Source: JALZKA01 sp963715405
GTDB lineage: Bacteria; Actinomycetota; Thermoleophilia; Solirubrobacterales; 70-9
Length of the DNA stretch: 64,000 nt
NCBI GenBank assembly: GCA_963715405.1
Contig: OY970239.1
Coordinates: forward strand, 1,860,001 to 1,924,000
Reading direction: 5' to 3'
Positions within the stretch are counted from its first letter, which is position 1. Every line of letters begins with the position of its first letter. Shown piece after piece: positions 57,505 to 64,000 of this stretch. Below the pieces are notes generated by a model. It saw only the letters and a list, made by a program, of their open reading frames with translations, was not told the DNA's origin and searched no databases. Position numbers and translations under genes: made by a program.

Positions 57505-58425
57505 CTGCCAAGTTTTCAAGCACGGTCCGCCGCGGCATGGGCTCTCGCTGCGAAGCAGTTCTGGGTAATCACCAGGGCTCAGTTGCTTGACCTTGGCTTT
57601 ACCCCGGACGCCATACAGCATCGGCTAGATACGGGGCGCCTTCGGATCGTGCATCGCGGGGTCTACGCCGTCGGCAGGCCTGAACTGAGCAACCAGGGGA
57701 GGTGGTTGGCGGCGGTCCTTGCGGCGGGCGATGGGGCGCTGCTCTGTGGACAAAGCATGGCCGAGCACCTGGGTTTTCGCGATCCTGCGGGGGGCAGGAT
57801 CGAGGTCGTTATCCCGGCTCGGTGCGCACGGCGCATTAGTGGTCTGCGGGTCCACCGCTCCAACATTCCCGCCGCCCACCAGATCGAGCACAAAGGAATC
57901 CCCGGTGTGTCCGTCGTGGTTGCCCTCCTTCAGATCGCGCCACGACTCTCGCTTGGCGAGCTCGAAAGGGCGATCAACCAGGCGGACAAGAAAGACTTGA
58001 TTGACCCCCAAACCTTGCGAGCCGAGCTCGACGCGTTCGCTGGCGTGGTCGGCGTCCGGCCGCTTCGTGAGGCGCTCGACCGTCGCACGTATGCGATGAG
58101 TCGCTCGGAGCTCGAGCGGCGCTTTCGGCCGATCGCGCGGCGGGCGGGATTGCCCATGCCGCAGACCTGCGTCATGCGAAACGGCTGGGAAGTGGACTTC
58201 CTATGGCCGGACTTGGGCCTGGTGGTCGAAACCGACGGCTTGCGCTATCACCGGACCCCAGCCGAGCAGCACCGCGATCGAAGACGCGATCAGGCTCACC
58301 TCGCCGCCGGTGACACCCCGGTGCGATTCACGCACGGTCAAGTGCGCTACGAACCCGAGCTCTGCGAGCGCATCCTCCGCAAGATCGTTACCTGGCTCAA
58401 GTCCGAGCCTCGCTCGAAGCGTTGA
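57505..58425 (+). CDS. Second AbiEi-like winged-helix / DUF559 fusion protein, start unclear
   Basis: Related to 15467-16405. The only conventional in-frame start is TTG 57583, but homology begins earlier: the in-frame codons from 57544 read ALAAKQFWVITRAQLLDLGF, matching the first gene's winged helix. Upstream to the stop at 57481-57483 the only near-cognate start is CTG 57505, giving 306 residues. The helix region continues RLRIVHRGVYAVGRPELSNQ. The C-terminal DUF559 part has NGWEVDFLWPDLGLVVETDG and RDRRRDQAHLAAGDTPVRFT. The TGA stop lies inside the right-hand copy of a 16-bp direct repeat. No partner toxin gene is adjacent. Function unknown; orphan antitoxin-like regulator or nuclease. 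Confidence 0.72.
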   Translation: MPSFQARSAAAWALAAKQFWVITRAQLLDLGFTPDAIQHRLDTGRLRIVHRGVYAVGRPELSNQGRWLAAVLAAGDGALLCGQSMAEHLGFRDPAGGRIEVVIPARCARRISGLRVHRSNIPAAHQIEHKGIPGVSVVVALLQIAPRLSLGELERAINQADKKDLIDPQTLRAELDAFAGVVGVRPLREALDRRTYAMSRSELERRFRPIARRAGLPMPQTCVMRNGWEVDFLWPDLGLVVETDGLRYHRTPAEQHRDRRRDQAHLAAGDTPVRFTHGQVRYEPELCERILRKIVTWLKSEPRSKR

Positions 58426-58437
58426 CAGGGCTATAGC
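58422..58437 (+). repeat. 16-bp direct repeat, right copy
   Basis: TTGACAGGGCTATAGC, 934 bases after the left copy. It overlaps the stop codon of the enclosed gene, and with the following bases forms the palindrome GGGCTATAGCCC (58428-58439). Confidence 0.85.
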
Positions 58438-58482
58438 CCCACTAACCCTTCGTGCGGCACGGATTTGGCCCGACGTGCGCGG

Positions 58483-58902
58483 CTACGACGTGTTGGTGGC
58501 GGCGAGGCCGTAGTGCTCGATCGTCGCCTGCATGACCTCGGCTGGCGGTGTGCCGCCGGAATCAACGCGGGGCGCGCGACGGATCTGATCGCGCGTGAAG
58601 GGAACCCAGACTCGCTCTATGGCGACGACCGCGTCTTGTGCCGGCACGAGGCAGTAGTGGCCGAAGCGGCCCATTCGTGCGATGAACCACACCGGTTCGC
58701 CGGTCGCCTCGTCCAGGAGCGCGCGCTCCACCCGGCCTACCTGTGCCCCACCCATCTCGTCGAGCTTGTGGCCCTTCCAAGCGAGCGACGGATCCTCGCC
58801 CGGCGTGCCATCGGTCTCTACGACCGGAGTCTCCTCGGCATTCTCTGGCGTGCTCTCGGCATCGTCTGCCTGCTCGGGCGCCGCGTCTTTCTCCTCAGCC
58901 AT
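58483..58902 (-). CDS. PRC-barrel-like domain protein
   Basis: 139 residues. An acidic N-terminal ~45 residues (EQADDAESTPENAEETPVVE) is followed by a small beta-barrel-like region: GHKLDEMGGAQVGRVERALL, DEATGEPVWFIARMGRFGHY, CLVPAQDAVVAIERVWVPFT. This matches the PRC-barrel layout used in RNA processing and photosynthetic proteins; the role here is unknown. It overlaps the meaB stop by 8 bases, so it may be cotranscribed. Confidence 0.65.
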   Translation of the reverse strand: MAEEKDAAPEQADDAESTPENAEETPVVETDGTPGEDPSLAWKGHKLDEMGGAQVGRVERALLDEATGEPVWFIARMGRFGHYCLVPAQDAVVAIERVWVPFTRDQIRRAPRVDSGGTPPAEVMQATIEHYGLAATNTS

Positions 58903-59857
58903 CGAGCGACTTTTCTAGCAGCTTGCGAGCGGCGGTGGCGGGGTCCGTCTCGCGCCGTACGACGCTCGCGAGAAGCTCCGCCCACTCAGGGTCCTCCTCG
59001 GTTCGCCGCTCCAGCTCGCGGCGCATCCGCGCTGCGGCGATCCCCAGCACCTCGGCGCGCAGGTTGCGAGCGCGGCGCTCTTCGAGGGTTCCTTCCTCCT
59101 CGATGTGCGCGCGGTGCTCCGTGATCGTCTCGAGCAGCTTTTCGATGCCCTCGCCGTTCGCCGCCTCGGTGCGGACGACAGGCACTCGCCACGAACGCTG
59201 GGGTCCAAGCGAAAGCACTGCGCGCACCTCGCGCATCATCGTGTCGGCCTGGGGGTGGTCCGCCTTGTTCACGACGATGATGTCGGGGATCTCCATGACG
59301 CCCGCCTTGAGCGCCTGGATGGAGTCGCCCGATCCGGGCATGAGCGCGAGAACGATCGTGTCGGCGTGATCGACGACGTCGATCTCGCCCTGACCCACAC
59401 CGACCGTTTCGAGCAGGACGTCGTCCTTGCCCGCAGCGTCCATCAGGAGCGCCGCCTGAAGTGCCGCCTCGGCCAGGCCACCGAGCGCTCCGCGTGAGGC
59501 CATCGAGCGAATGAAGACCCCCTCGTCGAGGAAGTGGTCAGAGAGCCGGATGCGATCTCCGAGCACGGCGCCGCGTGTGAACGGGCTAGAGGGGTCCACG
59601 GACAGCACCCCAACCGTGCGCCCGCCCTCGCGAAGCAGCTTGGTCATCGACCCGATCAGAGTGGACTTGCCCACCCCGGGCGGGCCCGTGATGCCGGTCA
59701 CGCGCGCCTTGCCCGTTCGTGGAAAGAGCTCTGCGACCAGCTCGTCGCCAGCTGGATCGCGGTTCTCGACCAAGCTGATGGCCCGGGCCAGCGCGCGCCG
59801 ATCGCCTGCGAGAAGGCGTTCGTGGAGCGGTTTTCTTGACGTGGAGGCCTCGGTCAT
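58895..59857 (-). CDS. meaB: Methylmalonyl-CoA mutase-associated GTPase MeaB (ArgK family)
   Basis: 320 residues. G1 motif GPPGVGKSTLIGSMTKLLRE, switch region DPSSPFTRGAVLGDRIRLSD, G3-like LLETVGVGQGEIDVVDHADT and the G4 motif NKADHP. MeaB loads and protects the B12 cofactor of the mutase and expels damaged cofactor through GTP hydrolysis. It fits the split mutase genes at 43829 and 49046. The 148-base divergent gap upstream holds three palindromic repeats. Confidence 0.94.
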   Translation of the reverse strand: MTEASTSRKPLHERLLAGDRRALARAISLVENRDPAGDELVAELFPRTGKARVTGITGPPGVGKSTLIGSMTKLLREGGRTVGVLSVDPSSPFTRGAVLGDRIRLSDHFLDEGVFIRSMASRGALGGLAEAALQAALLMDAAGKDDVLLETVGVGQGEIDVVDHADTIVLALMPGSGDSIQALKAGVMEIPDIIVVNKADHPQADTMMREVRAVLSLGPQRSWRVPVVRTEAANGEGIEKLLETITEHRAHIEEEGTLEERRARNLRAEVLGIAAARMRRELERRTEEDPEWAELLASVVRRETDPATAARKLLEKSLDG

Positions 59858-59905
59858 CCGGTGGCCGAGTCTATGAGGGGCGCAGGGACCTCACGGGGCG
59901 TCAGA

Positions 59906-59988
59906 GGGGTCAGGCACCTCACGGAATCCTTAGAGGCTCGGCCCGGTGGAGTAGAGGTGCCAGACCCCAGGTAGAGGTGCCAGACCCC
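59906..59988. repeat. Palindromic repeats in the meaB/acyltransferase divergent gap
   Basis: GGGGTCAGGCACC (59906-59918), then a 19-base unit GTAGAGGTGCCAGACCCCA repeated exactly at 59951-59969 and 59971-59989 with period 20. The last unit ends 16 bases before the ATG of the plus-strand gene. Same palindrome family as 1724, 13911 and 60671. Confidence 0.85.
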
Positions 59989-60005
59989 ATTACAGTCCCC
60001 GCCCC

Positions 60006-60668
60006 ATGAGGTTTCTTGCCTTTGCCCGGCGCAACGGGATGCTGAATCGCCGCTACGCGGTGCTCCTCTGGCGCTATTTCTGGCGGCGCTTCTTCACCCG
60101 CGCGGGCTGGCGCTGGGAAACCGACGGGCCCGTCTTTTTCGGCAAGCGGCTCGAGCTTCAGATCGCGAAGCGCGGGACGATCAAGTTCGGCCGCTTCGTC
60201 TGGATCGGCGACGGCACGAAGATCCGCTGCCACGAGGGCGAGGTCGAGATCGGCCGCAAGACGGTGATCGGCCAGGACGCGACGATCTCGGCTTACAAGC
60301 GGGTCTCGATCGGCGAGCAGTGCGTGATCGCCGATCGGACCATGTTCATCGACTTCGATCACGGCATGGTCGAGGTCGAGCGGCCGATTCGACTGCAGGG
60401 CATCTACAAGCGCGACGTCGTGATCGGCGCGAACGTCTGGATCGGCTACGGGGCCGCGTTCCTGCGAGGCGTCAAGGTGGGCGACAACGCCGTCATCGGC
60501 ACGAGCGCGGTGGTCGCGCGCGACGTCCCGGTAAACGCAGTCGCCGCAGGCATCCCCGCCCGGGTCATCCGCATGCGCGAGGCCCCACGCGAGCTCACGT
60601 GGCCCAATCCGGTCGAGCCCGACCCGGAAGGGCCGCGGACCCTCAGGCCGCCCGGCGCCGAAATGTGA
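60006..60668 (+). CDS. Hexapeptide-repeat acyltransferase (left-handed beta-helix)
   Basis: 220 residues. After a basic N-terminus (about 1-45) come hexapeptide turns: KFGRFVWIGDGTKIRCHEGE, VEIGRKTVIGQDATISAYKR, VSIGEQCVIADRTMFIDFDH, DVVIGANVWIGYGAAFLRGV and VKVGDNAVIGTSAVVARDVP, ending VAAGIPARVIRM. This matches the WbbJ/maltose-O-acetyltransferase group that acetylates sugars of lipopolysaccharide or capsule. The His in DFDHGM could be catalytic. It converges on the GT4 gene. Confidence 0.88.
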   Translation: MRFLAFARRNGMLNRRYAVLLWRYFWRRFFTRAGWRWETDGPVFFGKRLELQIAKRGTIKFGRFVWIGDGTKIRCHEGEVEIGRKTVIGQDATISAYKRVSIGEQCVIADRTMFIDFDHGMVEVERPIRLQGIYKRDVVIGANVWIGYGAAFLRGVKVGDNAVIGTSAVVARDVPVNAVAAGIPARVIRMREAPRELTWPNPVEPDPEGPRTLRPPGAEM

Positions 60669-60685
60669 GCGGGGACTGTCCCCGC
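60669..60685. terminator. 17-bp palindrome filling the acyltransferase/GT4 junction
   Basis: GCGGGGACTGTCCCCGC lies exactly between the TGA of the plus gene (60666-60668) and the TAA of the minus gene (60686-60688). It can form a hairpin on both strands and is probably a bidirectional terminator, but has no T-tract. Confidence 0.6.
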
Positions 60686-61891
60686 TTAGGCGCGGCCCAC
60701 GCCGGCGAGCTCCGCGTAGAGCTCTGCGGTATCGGCGGCGACGTCGGCCCAATCGAAGCTGCGGATGTGGTCGAGGCCCTCGGCGATCAGGCGCTCGCCC
60801 AGCTTCTCGTCGCGAAGGACTCTGATCGCGCCGTCCGCGAGCGCTTCCGGGTCGCGGGCGCGGAAGCGAAGCCCGGCCGCGTCGTCAGGCACGACCTCGC
60901 GCAGACCACCGGTGTCGGCGACGATGCAGGGGCAGCCCGACGCCATCGCCTCGAGCGCGACGAGGCCAAAAGGCTCGTAGATCGAGGGCACCACGCAGAC
61001 GTCGGCGATCCGGTAGAGCGAGTGAAGGACGTCGTCGCCGATCCAGCCCAAGAAGGTGCCGTGCTCGGTCAGCCTGAGCTCCTCGGCCTGCTTTCTGAGC
61101 TCGTCCTCGTGCGTGCCCGAGCCGGCGACCAGGAAGCGGGTACCGGGCGCCTCGGCGATCACGCGCGGCATCGCCTCGAGCGCGAGCTGGAAGCCCTTCT
61201 CGTAGACGAGGCGCCCGATCAGGAGAACCAGCTTCTCGTCCGGCTCGGCGAAGGCTGCCCTCATGCGCGCCAGCTCCGGCTCTTCGCCGTAGCGGAGGTC
61301 GCCTGGGTCAATCCCGTTCGGGATCACCGAGATCCGCTCCTCGTCGACGCCGAAGATGTCGGCGACCTGCTCGCGCATGTAGTAGGAGCAGGCGATCACC
61401 CGGTCGGCCCGGTTTGTGATCCACCGCTCGACGCCGTGGATATAGGACTGCGGGTGCTTGTCGACCCAGCCCTGATGGCGGCCGTGCTCGGTGGCGTGGA
61501 TAGTCGTCACGAGCGGGCATGCGAAACGGCGGGCGAGGTGGTCGCAGGCCATCGCCACGAGCCAGTCATGACCGTGCACGAGGCCGAACTCGAAGCGGTC
61601 ACCCAGCTCGACGCCCGCGGCCAGCATGTCCGAGTTCATGCGCTCGACCCAGGCGACGAACTCGGTGAGCTCCGTCGGGCGCTTCGGCTCGATCACCCGG
61701 TGGATGTGGACACCGCCGACCACCTCTTCGGCGGGCGACTCCTCCCCGCCGCGCGTGAGCACGTGGACCTCCGTGCCGCGGTCGACGAGAGCTTCGGAGA
61801 GCTTGCGGACGTGGCGCGCGAGGCCACCCTCGATGAGGGGCGGATACTCCCAGGAAAGGATGAGGATCCGCTGCGTTGAGTCTTGGGTCAT
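60686..61891 (-). CDS. GT4-family glycosyltransferase (glycogen/maltosyl-type synthase-like)
   Basis: 401 residues in a GT-B fold. N-terminus LSWEYPPLIEGGLARHVRKL, acceptor-side GLVHGHDWLVAMACDHLARR, TTIHATEHGRHQGWVDKHPQ, then donor-side IPNGIDPGDL, LIGRLVYEKGFQLALEAMP and the E-x7-E motif EPFGLVALE. The start resembles bacterial glycogen synthases and actinobacterial GlgM (maltose-1-P synthase). The overlapping GH57 gene makes an alpha-glucan role likely, but trehalose or cell-envelope transferases are possible. Confidence 0.87.
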   Translation of the reverse strand: MTQDSTQRILILSWEYPPLIEGGLARHVRKLSEALVDRGTEVHVLTRGGEESPAEEVVGGVHIHRVIEPKRPTELTEFVAWVERMNSDMLAAGVELGDRFEFGLVHGHDWLVAMACDHLARRFACPLVTTIHATEHGRHQGWVDKHPQSYIHGVERWITNRADRVIACSYYMREQVADIFGVDEERISVIPNGIDPGDLRYGEEPELARMRAAFAEPDEKLVLLIGRLVYEKGFQLALEAMPRVIAEAPGTRFLVAGSGTHEDELRKQAEELRLTEHGTFLGWIGDDVLHSLYRIADVCVVPSIYEPFGLVALEAMASGCPCIVADTGGLREVVPDDAAGLRFRARDPEALADGAIRVLRDEKLGERLIAEGLDHIRSFDWADVAADTAELYAELAGVGRA

Positions 61892-63306
61892 GGGGCGGTC
61901 AGCGTGGCGAGGCTGAGATCAGGCGCCAGGTTTCGGAGATTCGGCGCTGGAGCGGGCGCGGAGTGTATGGCGTCGAGGAGTGCCTGAGCATGATCGGTTA
62001 CGCGCTCGTAGGGGTAGTCCCCGGCCTGCCGGCGCTTGTCGAGGAACGCCCAGTCGCTCGCCTGAAGGGCAAGCAGCTCTCGCGCCGCACGCTCGGCGCG
62101 CTCCCTGGGGACGTCGCGCCTCGCCAGCTCGCACAAGAGCCGCAGTTCGAGGCGCCGCGCGCCCCAGACCAGGTCGGAAACCGCGGGGGAGTCCCAGGTC
62201 GAAAGGTCCTTTCCCTCCCCCCAGCTCGACCTAGCCAACGGACGCGCCCTCGGCTCAACCCGCTCGAGCGCTTCGGCAAGGGTCACGAGCTCGATTCCGT
62301 GGGCATCGGCCGCACGCACCACCTCGGCGAGCCACTCGGGTCCCTCCCACCACCAGTGCCCGAGAAGCTCCGTGTCGATCGCGAACACGCACAGACCTGC
62401 CGACCCCGCGTGCTCCCGGTGTTCCGCCAGCCGTGCCGAGACGGAAGCGAGGAACTCGCCGGCCTGCTCGCGCGCTCTTTGGGCCGCCGCCTCCGGATCG
62501 CGGACCCCGCCGCCGATCGACCACACGCGGGCGCCCCGAAGAGACTCACGGTGAAAGTCGGTGTGGACGGGATCCGAGGGGTATCCCTCAAGCGACCACA
62601 GCCACGAGACCGCCTCCCAATCGATGGGGAAAGCGACGGGACCGGCCTCTGTTGCGATCGGGCGGAGCGCGTCGAGCCCGTCCATGTGAGCTGACTGGTC
62701 GACGCAGAAATGACTCAAGCCGTGACGCGCGACGAGATCCTCGAGGCCAGACTCGTACGCGCACTCGGGAAGCCAGATTCCCTCCGGCTCTCCGAACCTG
62801 CGCCGGTGCGAGCGAGCGCCGGCATCGATCTGAAAGTCTCGCGCCGAGTCGGTCGCCAGCAAGGGCAGCACCGCATGGGTGGCGCTCGAGGTCATGAGCG
62901 AAACGCGGCCCTCCTGGTTGGCCTCCTGAAAGACGCCCAAGGGGCCATCCGCTTCGCCGAGACGCGAAAGTCCGCGCCGGTAGCGCTCCACCTCGTCAAG
63001 GCAGGGGGCACGAAAGTCCCCGTCCTGCTCTGAGGCGTCGGCCAGGCATGAGCGGAGGCGAAACTCCTCCGCGAACGCGCGCAGGCGCTCCGCGAGACCA
63101 GGCGCTTCGAGCTGGTCGGCAAGCACGGGCGTCACCGTCATCGTCAGGCGATCAGCGACGTCCAGCACGGGCAGGTAGGAGCGAAGGACGGCGTCGAAGA
63201 GCCATTCCTCGCCGAACGGATAAGTCCCAAAGCCCTCGACGTAGGGCATGTGCGAATGAAGGACGAGGGCGAGCATTCCCCTCGGGCGCCCGGCTGCGAC
63301 GCTCAC
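61888..63306 (-). CDS. GH57-family glycoside hydrolase (1,4-alpha-glucan branching enzyme-like)
   Basis: 472 residues. Catalytic domain starts LALVLHSHMPYVEGFGTYPF. The nucleophile Glu lies in GIWLPECAYESGLEDLVARH and the acid/base Asp in VFAIDTELLGHWWWEGPEWL. An alpha-helical C-terminal domain follows (WDSPAVSDLVWGARRLELRL). This is the layout of GH57 branching enzymes that act on linear alpha-glucan. The GT4 gene overlaps its stop (ATGA), so they likely work together in glycogen-type polymer synthesis. Starts at GTG overlapping the methyltransferase stop (GTGA). Confidence 0.9.
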   Translation of the reverse strand: MSVAAGRPRGMLALVLHSHMPYVEGFGTYPFGEEWLFDAVLRSYLPVLDVADRLTMTVTPVLADQLEAPGLAERLRAFAEEFRLRSCLADASEQDGDFRAPCLDEVERYRRGLSRLGEADGPLGVFQEANQEGRVSLMTSSATHAVLPLLATDSARDFQIDAGARSHRRRFGEPEGIWLPECAYESGLEDLVARHGLSHFCVDQSAHMDGLDALRPIATEAGPVAFPIDWEAVSWLWSLEGYPSDPVHTDFHRESLRGARVWSIGGGVRDPEAAAQRAREQAGEFLASVSARLAEHREHAGSAGLCVFAIDTELLGHWWWEGPEWLAEVVRAADAHGIELVTLAEALERVEPRARPLARSSWGEGKDLSTWDSPAVSDLVWGARRLELRLLCELARRDVPRERAERAARELLALQASDWAFLDKRRQAGDYPYERVTDHAQALLDAIHSAPAPAPNLRNLAPDLSLATLTAP

Positions 63307-64000
63307 GTTCTCAAGACGGCCAGGAAGTCGAGTGCCTTATCCAGGTCGCAGCCGGCTTCGTCGCGAAGAGCGAAGTCGCTTGCGGCGATCGCAGGGGTGA
63401 AACGGCCATAAAAAGGCTTGGTCAAGCCCACCGCCTTGTGGACGCGATCCCAGCCAACCCCGAGCGCGAGTTCGTGTAAACGAAGCTTGCGCGCGTGAAA
63501 GAGGCCGTAAAGGCGCACGTCTGAGAAGTGCGGCTCGCAAAGCTCGCGGTATTCCGCGGCGGTGTACTCGCGAAGATGCCACGGGTTCTCCGACTTCTCG
63601 GCGCCCTCGGGCGCAAGCGTCAGGCGGTTTGGGGTCGAGACATATGCCAGCGGCGCCGCCTTGGCGATCTGAGCGAGCAGAACATCGGGCTCGTGGACGT
63701 GCTCGATCGTCTGAAGGAAGACAACTGCGTCGCAGGGCTCTGAGAAGTCTTCAACGAGCCTCCGCTCGAAGCGCAGGTTGGAAGCCGTGTAGCGAAGCCG
63801 GGCGTGCTCGAACGCCTCGGGATTGGCGTCGACGCCCACCACCTCCGCGGCGGTCCGGGCCAGCGTCGCGGACCCGTAGCCCTCGCCGCACGCCAAGTCG
63901 GCCACGCGCAAGCCGCGGGTCCGCTCGGCGATCCATTCGTACACGGCCAGGTGGCGCCGGTACCAATAGTTCTCCTCGGGCACGTCGGGCAGAGTGCGCT
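63303..64000 (-). CDS. SAM-dependent methyltransferase (probably continues beyond window)
   Basis: Class I methyltransferase. Motif I VADLACGEGYGSATLARTAA, acidic strand EVVGVDANPEAFEHAR, motif II CDAVVFLQTIEHVHEPDVLL, then AYVSTPNRLTLAPEG. A GTG at 63983 would give 226 residues, but upstream codons to the window edge remain open and read as ...TLPDVPEENYWYRRHLAVYE, which looks like the conserved start of a longer protein. It is the first gene visible of the glycan operon; the substrate is unknown. Confidence 0.85.
   Translation of the reverse strand, partial: RTLPDVPEENYWYRRHLAVYEWIAERTRGLRVADLACGEGYGSATLARTAAEVVGVDANPEAFEHARLRYTASNLRFERRLVEDFSEPCDAVVFLQTIEHVHEPDVLLAQIAKAAPLAYVSTPNRLTLAPEGAEKSENPWHLREYTAAEYRELCEPHFSDVRLYGLFHARKLRLHELALGVGWDRVHKAVGLTKPFYGRFTPAIAASDFALRDEAGCDLDKALDFLAVLRT

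Overview
The window is roughly two-thirds GC by eye, and its housekeeping gene order is characteristic of Actinomycetota. On the minus strand the order is rpmE - prfA - prmC - tsaC - rpiB - glyA - wecA - atp operon, with other genes slotted in between. Together with an R2-like oxidase, an ETF/ETF-quinone oxidoreductase set, a 1.2k-residue indolepyruvate oxidoreductase and solitary AbiEi/DUF559-type genes, this suggests a deep-branching actinobacterium, perhaps Thermoleophilia-like. That placement is inference; there is no rRNA gene in the window. I found no tRNA, rRNA or CRISPR. No gap between genes exceeds 300 bases.

Layout. 1-1690: thrB (partial) and a sugar nucleotidyltransferase. 1819-5105: ahcY, an alpha/beta hydrolase, arfB and a macrodomain protein on the plus strand. 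5212-15403: a minus-strand surface-polysaccharide block with overlapping stops and starts (M20 peptidase, LytR-CpsA-Psr ligase, UDP-glucose dehydrogenase, nucleotidyltransferase, PGI/PMI isomerase) followed by an ABC exporter pair. 15452-16428: an AbiEi/DUF559-like gene bounded by 42-bp inverted repeats. 16540-24431: the complete F1Fo ATP synthase operon, whose alpha and beta subunits carry long charged tails. 24583-28809: wecA, a DUF354 protein, glyA and a membrane protein. 28835-30504: R2lox with a TetR regulator and a palindromic operator. 30507-31755: rpiB, an RNase Sa-like nuclease and barstar. 31846-38752: SnoaL-like protein, tsaC, prmC, prfA, a beta-propeller protein, a frameshifted DUF1385 gene, rpmE and a GNAT. 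39732-43268: ETF-QO, etfA, etfB.

43414-59857 is mostly acyl-CoA and 2-oxoacid catabolism: methylmalonyl-CoA mutase B12 subunit and large subunit, the MeaB chaperone, a GntR regulator divergent from a frameshifted indolepyruvate oxidoreductase, thiolase and acyl-CoA dehydrogenase. PepA, DUF1697 and HAD genes are interspersed, and a second AbiEi/DUF559 gene lies between two 16-bp direct repeats. 60006-64000: a hexapeptide acyltransferase, a GT4 glycosyltransferase, a GH57 glucan enzyme and a methyltransferase.

How it works together: electrons from the acyl-CoA dehydrogenase would pass through ETF and ETF-QO to the quinone pool and, through respiration, drive the ATP synthase. Propionyl-CoA-derived methylmalonyl-CoA would enter the TCA cycle through the split mutase guarded by MeaB. 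The isomerase, nucleotidyltransferases, UGD, WecA and LCP protein supply and attach envelope glycans.

The non-coding layer is unusually rich. A family of 13-bp palindromes (GGGGTCAGACCCC, GGTGCCAGGCACC and relatives) fills two convergent gene junctions, forms tandem arrays upstream of genes, and sits in frame inside disordered protein tails. A 45-nt stem-loop occurs twice. Several perfect palindromes lie in promoter regions. Three large genes (LCP, DUF1385, indolepyruvate oxidoreductase) each carry one single-base frameshift.
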